The position numbers and the translations under genes are program-made. A stretch of DNA of 64,000 nt from Acetivibrio straminisolvens JCM 21531 (GTDB lineage: Bacteria; Bacillota; Clostridia; Acetivibrionales; Acetivibrionaceae): positions 41,992 through 105,991 of the forward strand of contig NZ_BAVR01000005.1 of assembly GCF_000521465.1 (NCBI RefSeq), in the 5' to 3' direction. Of this stretch, positions 1 through 8,946 are shown in pieces. The notes under the pieces were generated by a model. It had not been told where the DNA came from, made no database searches, and was given only the letters and a program-made list of their open reading frames with translations. How positions within the stretch are numbered: the stretch's first letter is position 1; every line of letters begins with the position of its first letter.

Positions 1-4
1 GGCA

Positions 5-1411
5 TTGGAACAATTAAGTATACTAGACTCAAAAGAATTCAAACATGTACATTTCATCGGTATAGGCGGAATAAGTATGAGCGGGCTTGCAGAAATCCTT
101 TTAAACCTGGGATTTAGTGTGTCCGGCTCTGACATGAAACCTTCAAACATAACTTCAAAACTTGAGAATAAAGGAGTTAAAATAAATATAGGGCATAGTG
201 AGGAAAACATTGGCGATGCAGATCTTGTAATATATACAGCCGCTGTAAAAAGTGACAATCCTGAGCTTATGAAAGCCAAAAGTCTCGGAATTCCCACTTT
301 AGACAGGGCAACACTGTTGGGTGAAATAATGAAAAAATATCCTTTTAGTGTCGCCGTATCCGGTACTCACGGAAAAACCACAACTACATCCATGATTTCC
401 CTGATCATGCTTAAATCGTCTCTCGACCTACCATTCATATTGGCGGAGAGCTGGATGCTATTGGGGGAAATACAAGGATAGGCGGAAATAACTATTTTAT
501 TGCCGAGGCATGCGAATATGTGGAGAGCTTTTTGAAATTTCACCCATATCTTGCCGTTGTGCTGAATATTGAAGCCGATCACCTTGATTATTTCAAGGAT
601 ATAGAACATATTAAAAGCTCGTTTTTAAAATTTATTCATCTTATCCCCAAAAACGGCTATGTGGTTGCATGTGTTGACGACAAAAACATTTTGTCTCTTC
701 TCAAAGATGTGCACTGCAACATAATCACCTATGGCCTAAATTCAAAAGATGCAATGTGGAGAGCTGAAGAAATTTCCTTCGATGAGAACGGTTTTGCATC
801 CTTTACAGCACTCAAAAACAGCAAAAGAATCGCAAGCATACAGCTTAAGATTCCGGGTGTACATAATATCAGCAACGCCCTTGCATCAATCGCTGCATGT
901 GATGCCTTAGGCTGTAGTATTGAAAACATAAAGAAAGGCCTTGAGAGCTATACCGGAATTCACCGCCGCTTTGAATTAAAGGGAATTGAAGACAATATAA
1001 AGGTTGTTGACGACTATGCCCATCATCCATCGGAAATCAAGGCAACATTAAAGGCCGCAAGAAGCGGAAACTATCCGAGGATTTGGACGGTGTTTCAACC
1101 CCATACCTATACCAGGACAAAACTCCTTTTGGATGAGTTCTCTCAAGCCTTCAAAGATGCGGATAAAGTTATTGTTACAGATATATATTCTGCCCGGGAA
1201 AAGGACACCGGTGAAATACATTCAAAGACCCTGGCGGAAAAGATACGGGCAAACGGCCAGGATGCCATATACTTGCCCGACTTTGAAGGAATTGTTGAAT
1301 ATCTCAAGGAAAATGCTTCGTCGGGTGATTTGATACTTACCATGAGCCGGCGATGTTTACCGGGTCGGCGAAATGTTTCTCAAAGATAAACAAATGATTG
1401 CCGTAAGCTGA
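5..1411 (+). CDS. murC: UDP-N-acetylmuramate--L-alanine ligase MurC (two frameshifts)
   Basis: Cytoplasmic ATP-dependent ligase that adds L-Ala to UDP-MurNAc, the first peptide step of peptidoglycan synthesis. The N-terminal Rossmann motif GIGGISMSG, the P-loop [10 protein letters not shown] (about residue 118), [20 protein letters not shown] and [10 protein letters not shown] are all visible and in family order. The reading frame breaks near 429, where CCC seems to have become CC (expected Asp-Pro-Thr-Ile-His), and again near 1345, where GGG seems to have become G (expected Met-Gly-Ala-Gly-Asp). With both corrected the protein runs to TGA at 1409-1411, about the usual MurC length. The start is a TTG at 5; its ribosome site would lie off the window edge, so the true start could be further upstream. 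The enzyme is essential, so I read the breaks as sequence errors. Confidence 0.9.
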
Positions 1412-1456
1412 TTTATTTGGTGTTGTTCCAATTTAAACCAATAGAAGAAAACACTA

Positions 1457-1501
1457 AAAAGTCCGATGATTTCACGATATGCGTGTGGTCCTCGGACTTT
1501 T
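1457..1501. terminator. Bidirectional terminator between murC and fabZ
   Basis: A 10-bp perfect stem, AAAAGTCCGA at 1457-1466 and TCGGACTTTT at 1492-1501, is flanked by A and T runs. It lies between convergent genes and can serve both. Confidence 0.75.
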
Positions 1502-1522
1502 CCGTATTAAATACTCTTAATA

Positions 1523-1963
1523 TTAACCGTTTTTGTTGGTATCAATCATTGCAAACTTAATCTGGCCTTCCGCTGCAACTTGTCCGTCTACAGTAGCCAA
1601 AACCTTTACTTTTCCCATTCCCAGCTTGAACGTCAAAAACTCAGCCTCAAGCTTTAATGTATCTCCCGGAACAACCTGCCTTCTGAATTTCATAGACTCA
1701 ATACCTGTAAATACACCCAGTTTCCCTTTATTCTCTTCAACCATTAGCCCTGCAACACATGCTGTCTGAGCTAAAGCCTCAACTATAAGAACCCCCGGCA
1801 TAATTGGATTTCCCGGAAAATGACCCTGGAAGAACGGCTCATTTACGGTGACATTCTTTATTCCTACTGCCTTCTTTCCCGGCTCAACCTCTATTATTTT
1901 ATCAATCAATAAAAAGGGGTATCTGTGGGGAATAATATTCTGAATTTCTACATTGGTCAGCAT
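1523..1963 (-). CDS. fabZ: 3-hydroxyacyl-ACP dehydratase FabZ
   Basis: Dehydrates (3R)-hydroxyacyl-ACP to trans-2-enoyl-ACP in type II fatty-acid synthesis. The hot-dog-fold signature GHFPGNPIMPGVLIVEALAQ carries the catalytic His48 and Glu62. From the ATG at 1963 it is 146 residues, normal for FabZ. An in-frame ATG at 1981 exists, but the bases between the two contain the ribosome site (AGAGG), so 1963 is preferred. It follows the flagellar rod genes on the same strand; the gene order mbl, flagellar rod genes, fabZ is also found in Bacillus subtilis. The reading frame is intact. Confidence 0.95.
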   Translation of the reverse strand: MLTNVEIQNIIPHRYPFLLIDKIIEVEPGKKAVGIKNVTVNEPFFQGHFPGNPIMPGVLIVEALAQTACVAGLMVEENKGKLGVFTGIESMKFRRQVVPGDTLKLEAEFLTFKLGMGKVKVLATVDGQVAAEGQIKFAMIDTNKNG

Positions 1964-2067
1964 CAAAACACCTCTTTCCAAAAATAGTTATGTACGAAAT
2001 ACATTATAGCACTGAGTTATAAATAAGTAAAACATTAATACAATAATAGTCTAATAACTTTAATAAG

Positions 2068-3216
2068 CTAATTTGCTAAATCTTTACTTACAATGACCAC
2101 AATTCCGCCGCCCAGCATTCTTTCCCGGGCAGGGAGCCTGTTTACCGTCTCGTTTTCTATAACCATCTGGGTTGAAGCTCCGCCGTCCAGCATGGCAGCA
2201 TCTTTTACCCCCAGACTTACCAGATAGCCTGCAAGCTCCCTCGATGAAAGACCAAGACTGTATCCCGGCTGCCGGCCATCTACGGTAATAAGCAGTACCT
2301 TGCCGTCATACCTTACACCTATGGCCGTTCTCGGATCCCGATTGGTCAACAACCCAACCACTCATCCTTGTCAACGGCTGCCACCTTTCCATCCCTTACA
2401 AGCCAGCTTCCGCACTCGTATGCCTGAAACTCCGGCCCAAAATCCGGATCAATATCGATTCCGACCCAATCTCCCACTTCAAATTTCCGCTCCAATGAAA
2501 TGGCTCATAAAGGGTAACCACCATTCCGTTGGAAGGAATTTTGCACTCCGTATCACCGCGGAATTTCTTTACAACTCTGTTGTCCTCTATAATATATGAA
2601 GTATTGAGCTTATTCGCCCTGTTGGTGAGTCCGAACACCGGTGTATACACAACTATTTCTCCTGGCTTTCCCTCTCTGTTTATATTATCCGCCAAAATCC
2701 TTCTATTGCCGTGCAGTATCCATATATTGCTCCAAACTTCGCTTATGAAGCATTTTTCCCTTGTACAACAAATACAGGAAATCTCCCCGTAGACTTTGTA
2801 TAGGTTTTTCCGTCAATCGCCACCATACCTGAGGGTTCACCATACGAGTAAAAGAACCCTGCATTTACGGCTGCATAAGCATTGTTGCTAACCGCGATAT
2901 CTTTAAGGCTTTGAAAACCGTATATAGAGTCAAAGGCTAATGCCGGCTTTATTTTAACGCCGCCAAAGCTCAAATCAATCTCCAATATGTTTATTTCCTG
3001 TTTCATTCCATTGATTTCTGTACTGACAGCCTTATGTTCCATGGGAAATGGTTTGTTGTCTGACGGAACAGTATCTATATCAGCGGCATTTCCGACCCCT
3101 TTATCGTTTACCTGATTTCTTTCTTCAAATAAAAAACGCCCTGCATAAATAATTATGAGGGTTGTAATTATTAAAATCATAAATTTTATTGTATTGACCG
3201 CTGCCTTATTGTTCAT
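2068..3216 (-). CDS. Exported phosphodiester glycosidase family (NAGPA/DUF2233) protein, three frameshifts
   Basis: One N-terminal membrane segment (about residues 11-27, ITTLIIIYAG) precedes a NAGPA-like domain. Family hallmarks are AAVNAGFFYSYGEPSGMVA, the later VDGRQPGYSLGLSSRELAGYL block and AMLDGGASTQMV near the C-terminus. The known family includes the enzyme that uncovers GlcNAc phosphodiesters and bacterial envelope proteins of unclear substrate; what this one cleaves is not evident. Three one-base losses in homopolymers, near 2755 (A run), 2485 (A run) and 2353 (G run on the coding strand), split it into pieces in three frames; restoring them gives one continuous domain of about 380 residues. 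Because this gene is not essential, genuine decay cannot be excluded, but the error pattern equals that of essential neighbours. Confidence 0.75.
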
Positions 3217-3269
3217 CGATCTTTATACTCCCTTAGCCTGCAATTTCAGCTTTTTCTCAGCTATTTGCA

Positions 3270-3620
3270 TCACTTGGCCTTGAAATTCTTTGAAAGCTGC
3301 TTGTAAAGGCTATCCGCAAGGCCCAAGTTAATACGCCCGTTCGACTCCTTTACCAGCTCCTCATCCAGCATATCTTCAAAAATCTCCCTGCCCGGATCAG
3401 CAGGTATAAAATCAGATTTTGGAACAGTGGCTTTCATCTGTTTGTATACAATTTCCAGTAAAATCCCTTCAAATTCTTTGCATGCTTTTTTGAGTTCTTT
3501 CTCATCCTTGTTCTCAAGAGCATTCTGAAGTCTTTTCTCAAAATCGTCATCGGAAGACTTCACACTGCTGCTCTGTATTGAACTGTTAAAATATTTATTG
3601 GTAATCGCGCTTATATCCAT
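3270..3620 (-). CDS. flgJ: FlgJ-like rod-binding protein
   Basis: A 116-residue protein matching only the rod-binding N-terminal domain of FlgJ: a charged helical start, then CKEFEGILLEIVYKQMKATVP and the conserved FEDMLDEELVKES and GLADSLYKQLSK segments. Proteobacterial FlgJ carries a C-terminal muramidase; this one does not, as is usual in Firmicutes. It should cap or scaffold the growing rod in the periplasm-equivalent space. It sits directly downstream of the two rod genes on the same strand, probably in one transcript. Confidence 0.8.
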   Translation of the reverse strand: MDISAITNKYFNSSIQSSSVKSSDDDFEKRLQNALENKDEKELKKACKEFEGILLEIVYKQMKATVPKSDFIPADPGREIFEDMLDEELVKESNGRINLGLADSLYKQLSKNFKAK

Positions 3621-3688
3621 TATAATCGCTCCTATTTAATTTTTCCAGTAAAAATATTGAAGGTTTTTCAGCAAAGCCCAAGTCTAAA

Positions 3689-4488
3689 TTATCTCTTCAA
3701 ATTGTTTGCTATTCCCAGCATCTCTCTGCGGACTGAATTGCTTTGGAATTGATCTCATACGCCCTTTGGGCAACAATGAGCTTAACCATTTCCTCAACTA
3801 CCTGTACGTTTGACGATTCAAGATAATACTGTCTTATATTGCTCTTTTTGCCCAATTCCTCATCAGGTACCGCTTCCCCTGATGCGGAAGTGCCGGCATA
3901 AAAATTGCTTCCTATGCTCTCCAAACCATTTCTGTTCGGGAATTTTACAAGACCTATTTTCTGTCCCAAAGGCACTACTACTCCGTTTTCATCGGTGTAG
4001 CTCATTTCTCCGTCAGATGAAATATTCAGCTTTGACACATCAATATCAAGTATTATTTCCACTCCGGATTCATCCAGCACAGGATATCCATCCGATGTTG
4101 TAAGCATATTTCCGTTATCGGTCACACTGATTTTAAAGCTTCCGTCCCGGGTATAAACTATATCTCCCCTTGGACCCAACACAGTGAAAAAGCCGTCGCC
4201 GTCTATGGCAAGATCAAGAGGATTGTCGGTCTTTTCGAAATTTCCGCTCTGGAAGTTTTTCAGTGTAGCCATCGGAACTGTTCCGTATCCTACCTGCAGA
4301 TTTACCGGTCTTCCTTCCCCATCTAGGATATATGCCCTGTTTAAAGTATCATACAGCATATCCTTAAATTCCAATCTTTCCTTCTTGTACGCAGTGGTAT
4401 TAACATTTGAAAGATTGTTTGATATAACATCAACATTCAGCTGCTGAGCCGTCATTCCCGACCCTGCTGTCCACAGTGCTCTCATCAT
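3689..4488 (-). CDS. flgG: Flagellar basal-body rod protein FlgG (frameshift near the C-terminus)
   Basis: Distal rod protein of the flagellum. The start MMRALWTAGSGM and the motif DVISNNLSNVNTTAYKKE are the classic rod/hook N-terminal signature, and VVEEMVKLIVAQRAYEINSK is the C-terminal coiled segment. One base is missing near 3725; with it the protein ends ...MLGIANNLKR at the TAA at 3689 instead of stopping early at 3709. About 266 residues, normal for FlgG. It is 13 bases downstream of the paralogous rod gene; the pair corresponds to flhO-flhP of B. subtilis. Confidence 0.88.
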
Positions 4489-4501
4489 AATAATTATCCT
4501 C

Positions 4502-5281
4502 CTATCTTACGACTCCTATTTCGTTTACTGCTCTTTCAAGCGTTCCATCCTGGGCCTGAAGAATTTTTTGATTTGCTTCATAAGAACGCATTATTGTAAT
4601 CATATTAATCATTTCATTAATGGAATTAACATTTGACTGTTCAAGATAGCCCTGTCTTACTATCCCGTCAAACGGTTGCTCCTGTGTATTCTCCGTTCTT
4701 TGCACAAGGTTTGAACCAGTTTTTCTCAGCGTCGTAGTATCCGTAAAATTTCTTATCAACAGTCTGTCAACGGCCTGCCCGTTTTCGACAATCGTACCGT
4801 CATCACTAACATTGAAATTCTCCGAATTAAGGGTAATAACGCCGTTTTGACCCATTACCAAATAGCCTTCCTTTGTTACCAGTTGACCGTAAGCATTCAG
4901 CGCAAAAGAGCCATCCCTCGTGTAATATTCTCTAAACTCTCCGTTTCCGGCAGGTACCGCTACGGTAAAGAAGGCTGTATCGCAATTGGAAATAGCCATA
5001 TCCAAATTGTTGTCTGTCTTCTGGAGCTGTCCCTGATTATAGTATGTAAAAACCTCTCCTACGTCATTTCCGAGCTGTACATTCCCCAATCTTCCTGAAG
5101 GATTACTGCTGCTGCAGCTGTCGTTAATCCTCTTTACCAACACATCGGGAAAGCTTTCCAATATCACCGTATCTTTTTTGAACCCGGTGGTATTGACATT
5201 TGCAAGGTTATTGGATACAACATCCATTTGCTTGCTGTTTGCCAGCATACTCCAACCTGACGTGTAAAGACCTCTAATCAT
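4502..5281 (-). CDS. flgF: Flagellar basal-body rod protein, FlgF/FlhO-like
   Basis: 259 residues with the rod/hook signature MIRGLYTSGWSML and DVVSNNLANVNTTGFKKD at the N-terminus, and NSINEMINMITIMRSYEANQKIL at the C-terminus. The middle carries the GNDVGEVFTYYNQGQLQKTDN block, typical of the FlgF/FlgG middle domain. Its position upstream of FlgG and the closer FlgG match of the neighbour suggest FlgF (proximal rod), but the two families are close and the name is not certain. Frame intact. Confidence 0.82.
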   Translation of the reverse strand: MIRGLYTSGWSMLANSKQMDVVSNNLANVNTTGFKKDTVILESFPDVLVKRINDSCSSSNPSGRLGNVQLGNDVGEVFTYYNQGQLQKTDNNLDMAISNCDTAFFTVAVPAGNGEFREYYTRDGSFALNAYGQLVTKEGYLVMGQNGVITLNSENFNVSDDGTIVENGQAVDRLLIRNFTDTTTLRKTGSNLVQRTENTQEQPFDGIVRQGYLEQSNVNSINEMINMITIMRSYEANQKILQAQDGTLERAVNEIGVVR

Positions 5282-5426
5282 AACTTAATCTCCTAAATAC
5301 GTATTTATCTTATTCGGCTTATCTTACTTCTCTTACAATATAGAATATCGGAAATTTATCGAAATGGTTTAGTAGAAATTATTATCTGAAAAAACAACAA
5401 AACATTTCACTCCAAAAGCCCAAACT

Positions 5427-5453
5427 AAAAAAGGCCGGGCAAAAACCCGACCT
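5427..5453 (-). terminator. Terminator downstream of mreB
   Basis: Stem AGGCCGGG (5432-5439) with CCCGACCT (5446-5453), one G-U pair. On the minus strand it is followed by a run of T (5431-5427). It closes the mreB transcript and separates it from the flagellar rod genes. Confidence 0.75.
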
Positions 5454-5488
5454 CTAGCATAGTCAAAGTTAAACATATTTAAAATTTC

Positions 5489-6523
5489 TTAAATATAATT
5501 TACAGTGTTATCGCTCAGTTCACTCTTCTCAATAGTTTCTATATGTTCAAGCGCTTTGCCTGTCCCAAGAGCAACACATGACACGGCATCATCTGCAATA
5601 ACCACATTTATACCTGTCTTTTCCTGTATCAACTTGTCAAAACCGTATACCAGACTTCCGCCGCCTGTCATGACAATTCCGCGGTCGCTAATATCCGAAG
5701 CAAGCTCAGGCGGTGTCCTTTCAAGAACTGAATGCACAACTTCCACAATACTTGAAATCGGCTCTTCCAAAGCTTCCATAATTTCAGAGGAAGTAACGGT
5801 AATGGTCTTTGGCAAGCCCGATATGAGATTTCTTCCCCTAATTTCCATGGATACTTCCTGTACCCTGGGATAAACCGTACCAACATTGATTTTTAACTCT
5901 TCCGCAGTACGTTCCCCTATCATAATGTTGTGTTTTTTCCTCATATATCTTGAAATGGCTTCATCAAACTTATCTCCTGCAACCTTAATGGAAGAACTTA
6001 CAACAATACCGCCGAGAGATATAACGGCTATGTCAGTGGTACCTCCACCCACATCTATTACCATGCTTCCGCAGGCTTTTGAAATATCGATGCCGGCTCC
6101 AATCGCAGCAGCTATAGGCTCTTCAATAAGATATGTCTTTCGCGCACCGGCCTGCATTGCTGCCTCTCTGACCGCTCTTTTTTCCACCTCGGTAACTCCG
6201 CTGGGCACACATACGATAATCCTTGGCTTGAAAAACTTAAATGCCTTATTGCCGCACACCTTGCCGATAAAATGCTTTAACATTTTCTCAGTGATATCAT
6301 AATCGGATATTACACCATCTCTTAAAGGTCTTATCGCGACTATATTTCCAGGAGTTCTGCCAAGCATTCGCCGGGCTTCCTCTCCTACAGCCAGAAGTTT
6401 ATTTGTATTTTTATCGATTGCCACAACAGAAGGTTCTTTTAATACTATGCCTTTTCCCTTTATATAAACAAGTACTGATGCCGTTCCCAAATCAATACCT
6501 ATATCCTGTCCAAGCCCAAACAA
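5489..6523 (-). CDS. mreB: Rod-shape-determining protein MreB/Mbl
   Basis: Actin-like ATPase that organises lateral wall synthesis under the membrane. Phosphate-1 motif DIGIDLGTASVLVYIKGKG, the segment EARRMLGRTPGNIVAIRPL, phosphate-2 motif MVIDVGGGTTDIAVISLGG and adenosine motif IVMTGGGSLVYGFDKL are all present. The longer in-frame ATG at 6583 would add 20 residues without family similarity; the TTG at 6523 has a ribosome site (AAAGGGAGA) just upstream and gives the standard MreB start and 344 residues. It follows spoIIID, as mbl does in B. subtilis, so Mbl is the closest functional counterpart. Confidence 0.93.
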   Translation of the reverse strand: MFGLGQDIGIDLGTASVLVYIKGKGIVLKEPSVVAIDKNTNKLLAVGEEARRMLGRTPGNIVAIRPLRDGVISDYDITEKMLKHFIGKVCGNKAFKFFKPRIIVCVPSGVTEVEKRAVREAAMQAGARKTYLIEEPIAAAIGAGIDISKACGSMVIDVGGGTTDIAVISLGGIVVSSSIKVAGDKFDEAISRYMRKKHNIMIGERTAEELKINVGTVYPRVQEVSMEIRGRNLISGLPKTITVTSSEIMEALEEPISSIVEVVHSVLERTPPELASDISDRGIVMTGGGSLVYGFDKLIQEKTGINVVIADDAVSCVALGTGKALEHIETIEKSELSDNTVNYI

Positions 6524-6653
6524 AGCGCATCTCCCTTTCAAAACTTGTATTGGAAAGCTATACTCATAATTAAATATTATCATATTATTTTATTATTGCA
6601 ACAATTTTGCAACATATGAGCAAAAATCCGCCTGTGTATTTATTCAAAAAATT

Positions 6654-6675
6654 AAAAGTCGGTTTCCCGACTTTT
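6654..6675. terminator. Terminator between spoIIID and mreB
   Basis: Perfect 9-bp stem AAAAGTCGG (6654-6662) with CCGACTTTT (6667-6675), four-base loop, T tract on both strands. It would end the spoIIID message before mreB. Confidence 0.7.
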
Positions 6676-6703
6676 TTATGTTTTTTGGTATTTATTTTAT
6701 TTT

Positions 6704-6960
6704 TTAGCCCCCATGTTTTCCTTTATATTTTGCTTTTGTTGCCAACCCGCCTCTTATGTGTCTTTCTGCTTTATTTTTGTCCAATACCGCCTTTGCCTCC
6801 TCGGCCAGGGCAGAATTAATTTTCATCAATCTTTCAGTCACGTCCTTGTGAACAGTGCTTTTGCTTATTCCGAATTTCTTTGCAGCAGCCCTCACGGTCG
6901 CCTTGTTTTCAACGATGTAATTTGCAAGCTCCACAGCTCTCTCTTCTATATACCTTTCAA
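6704..6960 (-). CDS. spoIIID: Sporulation transcription factor SpoIIID (start region frameshifted)
   Basis: Small mother-cell DNA-binding regulator acting with sigma-E. The helix-turn-helix ATVRAAAKKFGISKSTVHKDVTERL and the C-terminal HIRGGLATKAKYKGKH basic tail match SpoIIID along its length. The open frame alone begins at GTG 6934, but the family starts about nine residues earlier with a YIEERAVELA segment. That segment is present in frame up to a TAT at 6954; a TTG at 6960 behind an AAGGGGGG ribosome site becomes its start if one A is missing in the A run near 6956. I therefore give 6960 as the start and treat the break as a homopolymer loss. Confidence 0.88.
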
Positions 6961-7250
6961 CGATACGCCCCCCTTACAGTTGATACTCTAGACTATTCAA
7001 CCTAGCTTGATATTTTTTATCTATTACCGCTGACTTGCTGCCGACGTTATCGAAACTGTCAAACTAAAGTCTATCACGGGCTTTTTTAAGTCAGGTAATT
7101 TTGTGTATCCATGCTTAAGAATTTTATTGATATCTGTATGCGTAAATTACATATCTTAAAGGCTTTAGTTGCTACACTAATATATATGCCTCTTTGAATT
7201 GACTTATGATTGCAGGACATTTTAAAATTACACTGTTTTACGTTTTTGGC
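6961..7250. other. Intergenic region between spoIIID and the IS element
   Basis: Roughly 290 bases without an open frame that I can support. Before the insertion this was the divergent region between spoIIID (-) and the lipoprotein gene (+). TTTACG at 7237-7242 is the ancestral -35-like hexamer cut off from its -10 by the IS. I see no convincing hairpin or RNA gene. Confidence 0.5.
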
Positions 7251-7351
7251 GATTAAGTCTATATAATGGTGTAAAAAGAAGTTGAGCCAAAGCTCACACC
7301 TCGGTTAAAATATAAGTTGCCCAACAAATACCAAACCGAGGAGGATGAACC

Positions 7352-8563
7352 ATGGCTCAGTTTAATATTACAATAACCGAGGAACTTTTGCACGGACTTT
7401 TTTTATCAAATGGTAAAGATGAAGCATTTTCCAAACTGTTGGAGGAAATCTTCAACCAGGTACTCTTAGCACAATCTACAGAACAGTTAGGTGCTGAGCC
7501 TTATGAAAGGACGGAAGGAAGAACCGCCTATCGTAATGGTACCAGAGAAAGGCAGCTAACTACACGAATTGGGACGTTAACCTTAAGAATCCCCCGACAC
7601 CGCAACGGACAGTTCAGCACAGAGCTTTTTATGCGCTATCAACGGAGTGAGCAGGCACTGGTGTTGGCAATGATGGAGATGGTCATCAATGGGGTTTCTA
7701 CTCGAAAGATTGAGTCGATTACTGAAGAACTCTGTGGAAAGAAGTTTTCAAAATCGACTATCTCCACTCTATGCAAGAACCTGGATCCAATGGTGAATGC
7801 ATTTAGAACACGGCCTCTGAAAAGCCATTATCCTTTTCTAATGGTGGATGCCATTTATGTAAAAGTACGTGAAAACAAGCGTATACAATCCAGAGGACTG
7901 CTTATAGCCATCGGCATCAATGAGGAAGGACATCGCGAGGTAGTTGGATTTCAGTTGGCGAACAGTGAGTCCGAAAACAGCTGGGGCGAGTTCTTTGGCT
8001 CCTTAAAAGAACGGGGGCTGAAAGATGTCCGCGTGGTTACCTCAGATGATCACAAGGGCCTTGTTAATGCTGTAAGAAAACACTTTCAGGGAGCCAGCTG
8101 GCAGCGTTGTCAAACCCACTTCTCCAGGAACATGCTGGACCATGCACCTAAGGCATTGCAGCCAGAAATCAAGGAAGACCTGCGCCGGCTATACGAGTCT
8201 GTCGATCTTGAGAGTGCCCGCAAGGTTCGGGACCAGATTATCGCAAAGTATGAAGCCAGGGCACCAAAAGCCACAAACTTGCTGGACGAAGCTTTTGACG
8301 ATATCACTGCTGTTCTGGCGTTGCCTCTCAGATATCGGAAGCGGCTTCGTACCACCAATGGAGTAGAGAGACTTAATGAGGAAATCCGACGCCGGGAACG
8401 GGTTATCCGGATCTTCCCCAATGAGGCATCTGTTATCCGGCTCATGGGAGCTCTTTTAATGGAGCAGGATGAAAAATGGCAGACAGGCCGTAAATACTTT
8501 GATATGGAGCTATATTACCATACTGTCCGGGATAATGACTCAGAAGACGACACTGCTGCTTAA
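7352..8563 (+). CDS. IS256-family (mutator type) transposase
   Basis: 403-residue DDE transposase. The N-terminal region shows the family block GRTAYRNGTRERQLTTRIG followed by TLRIPRHRNG. DDE acids are placed by MVDAIYVKV (first Asp), VTSDDHKGL (second Asp) and NGVERLNEEIRRRERVIRIF (Glu), with the C/H motif WQRCQTHFSRNML between. Start ATG 7352 has an AGGAGG site 8 bases upstream. The frame is intact, in contrast to many host genes in this window. A -10-like TATAAT at 7262-7267 lies inside the left inverted repeat and may belong to its promoter. Confidence 0.95.
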   Translation: MAQFNITITEELLHGLFLSNGKDEAFSKLLEEIFNQVLLAQSTEQLGAEPYERTEGRTAYRNGTRERQLTTRIGTLTLRIPRHRNGQFSTELFMRYQRSEQALVLAMMEMVINGVSTRKIESITEELCGKKFSKSTISTLCKNLDPMVNAFRTRPLKSHYPFLMVDAIYVKVRENKRIQSRGLLIAIGINEEGHREVVGFQLANSESENSWGEFFGSLKERGLKDVRVVTSDDHKGLVNAVRKHFQGASWQRCQTHFSRNMLDHAPKALQPEIKEDLRRLYESVDLESARKVRDQIIAKYEARAPKATNLLDEAFDDITAVLALPLRYRKRLRTTNGVERLNEEIRRRERVIRIFPNEASVIRLMGALLMEQDEKWQTGRKYFDMELYYHTVRDNDSEDDTAA

Positions 8564-8580
8564 ATTGCTTGCCCTGTATA

Positions 8581-8750
8581 GCCGCATTTATTCCACGGTC
8601 TGTTGACAACGAGCCTCCCATGGCATGTTGATGGGCATCAAGCCATCACTCCACAATGATAGGCAGGCCTTACGCTGGTGTAGTGATGCCCGGCCAACCA
8701 GCCTAACATGCCATGTACTCATTGTCAACAGCTTTCGCGGCATAAACGCT
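8581..8750 (+). repeat. Long imperfect hairpin in the IS 3' non-coding part
   Basis: About 170 bases between the transposase stop and the right inverted repeat fold back on themselves. TGTTGACAACGAG (8601-8613) pairs with CTCATTGTCAACA (8718-8730) with one mismatch, CATGGCATGTT (8619-8629) pairs perfectly with AACATGCCATG (8705-8715), and the segment 8642-8664 (CCATCACT...) is largely complementary to 8668-8690 (...AGTGATGCC), closing near GGCAGGCC. Role unknown; it may end read-through transcription, or act as a structured RNA or DNA substrate. Confidence 0.75.
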
Positions 8751-8812
8751 TAGACTATTGTTTGATTAGCTACTGCTTTGATGACCGAGGTATTTTACAC
8801 ACAAATTTGGAC

Positions 8813-8840
8813 TTGACTTTTTTGGCTTTGATGTTATAAT
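8813..8840 (+). promoter_or_regulatory. Hybrid promoter at the IS right end driving the lipoprotein gene
   Basis: TTGACT (8813-8818) and TATAAT (8835-8840) are separated by 16 bases, close to the sigma-A consensus. The -35 is the last six bases of the IS; the -10 belongs to the host. Joining the left flank to the -10 reconstructs TTTACG, 16 bases, TATAAT as the ancestral promoter, so the insertion swapped a weaker -35 for a better one at identical spacing. Promoter function is inferred. Confidence 0.7.
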
Positions 8841-8946
8841 AAATTTGATATAAATGTAATATTTTCTATAGAAGTAGCAGGATAACAATTTAAAAAGTTA
8901 GTGGAATTATGACTTTTTTATTCTTGTTAAAGGGGGGTGGGGAAAA

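Larger units (their letters stand above)
7251..8818 (+). mobile_element. Complete IS256-family insertion sequence with 8-bp target duplication
   Basis: The direct repeat TTTTTGGC occurs at 7243-7250 and 8819-8826, immediately outside imperfect terminal inverted repeats of about 26 bases (7251-7276 and the complement of 8793-8818; both contain AAGTC near the outer end and GTGTAAAA at the inner end, about 17 of 26 positions match). One intact transposase fills the element. IS256-family members typically make 8-9 bp duplications, so boundaries and family agree. The intact target repeat and uninterrupted transposase suggest a recent insertion. The 3' part is a long non-coding hairpin. Confidence 0.9.
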
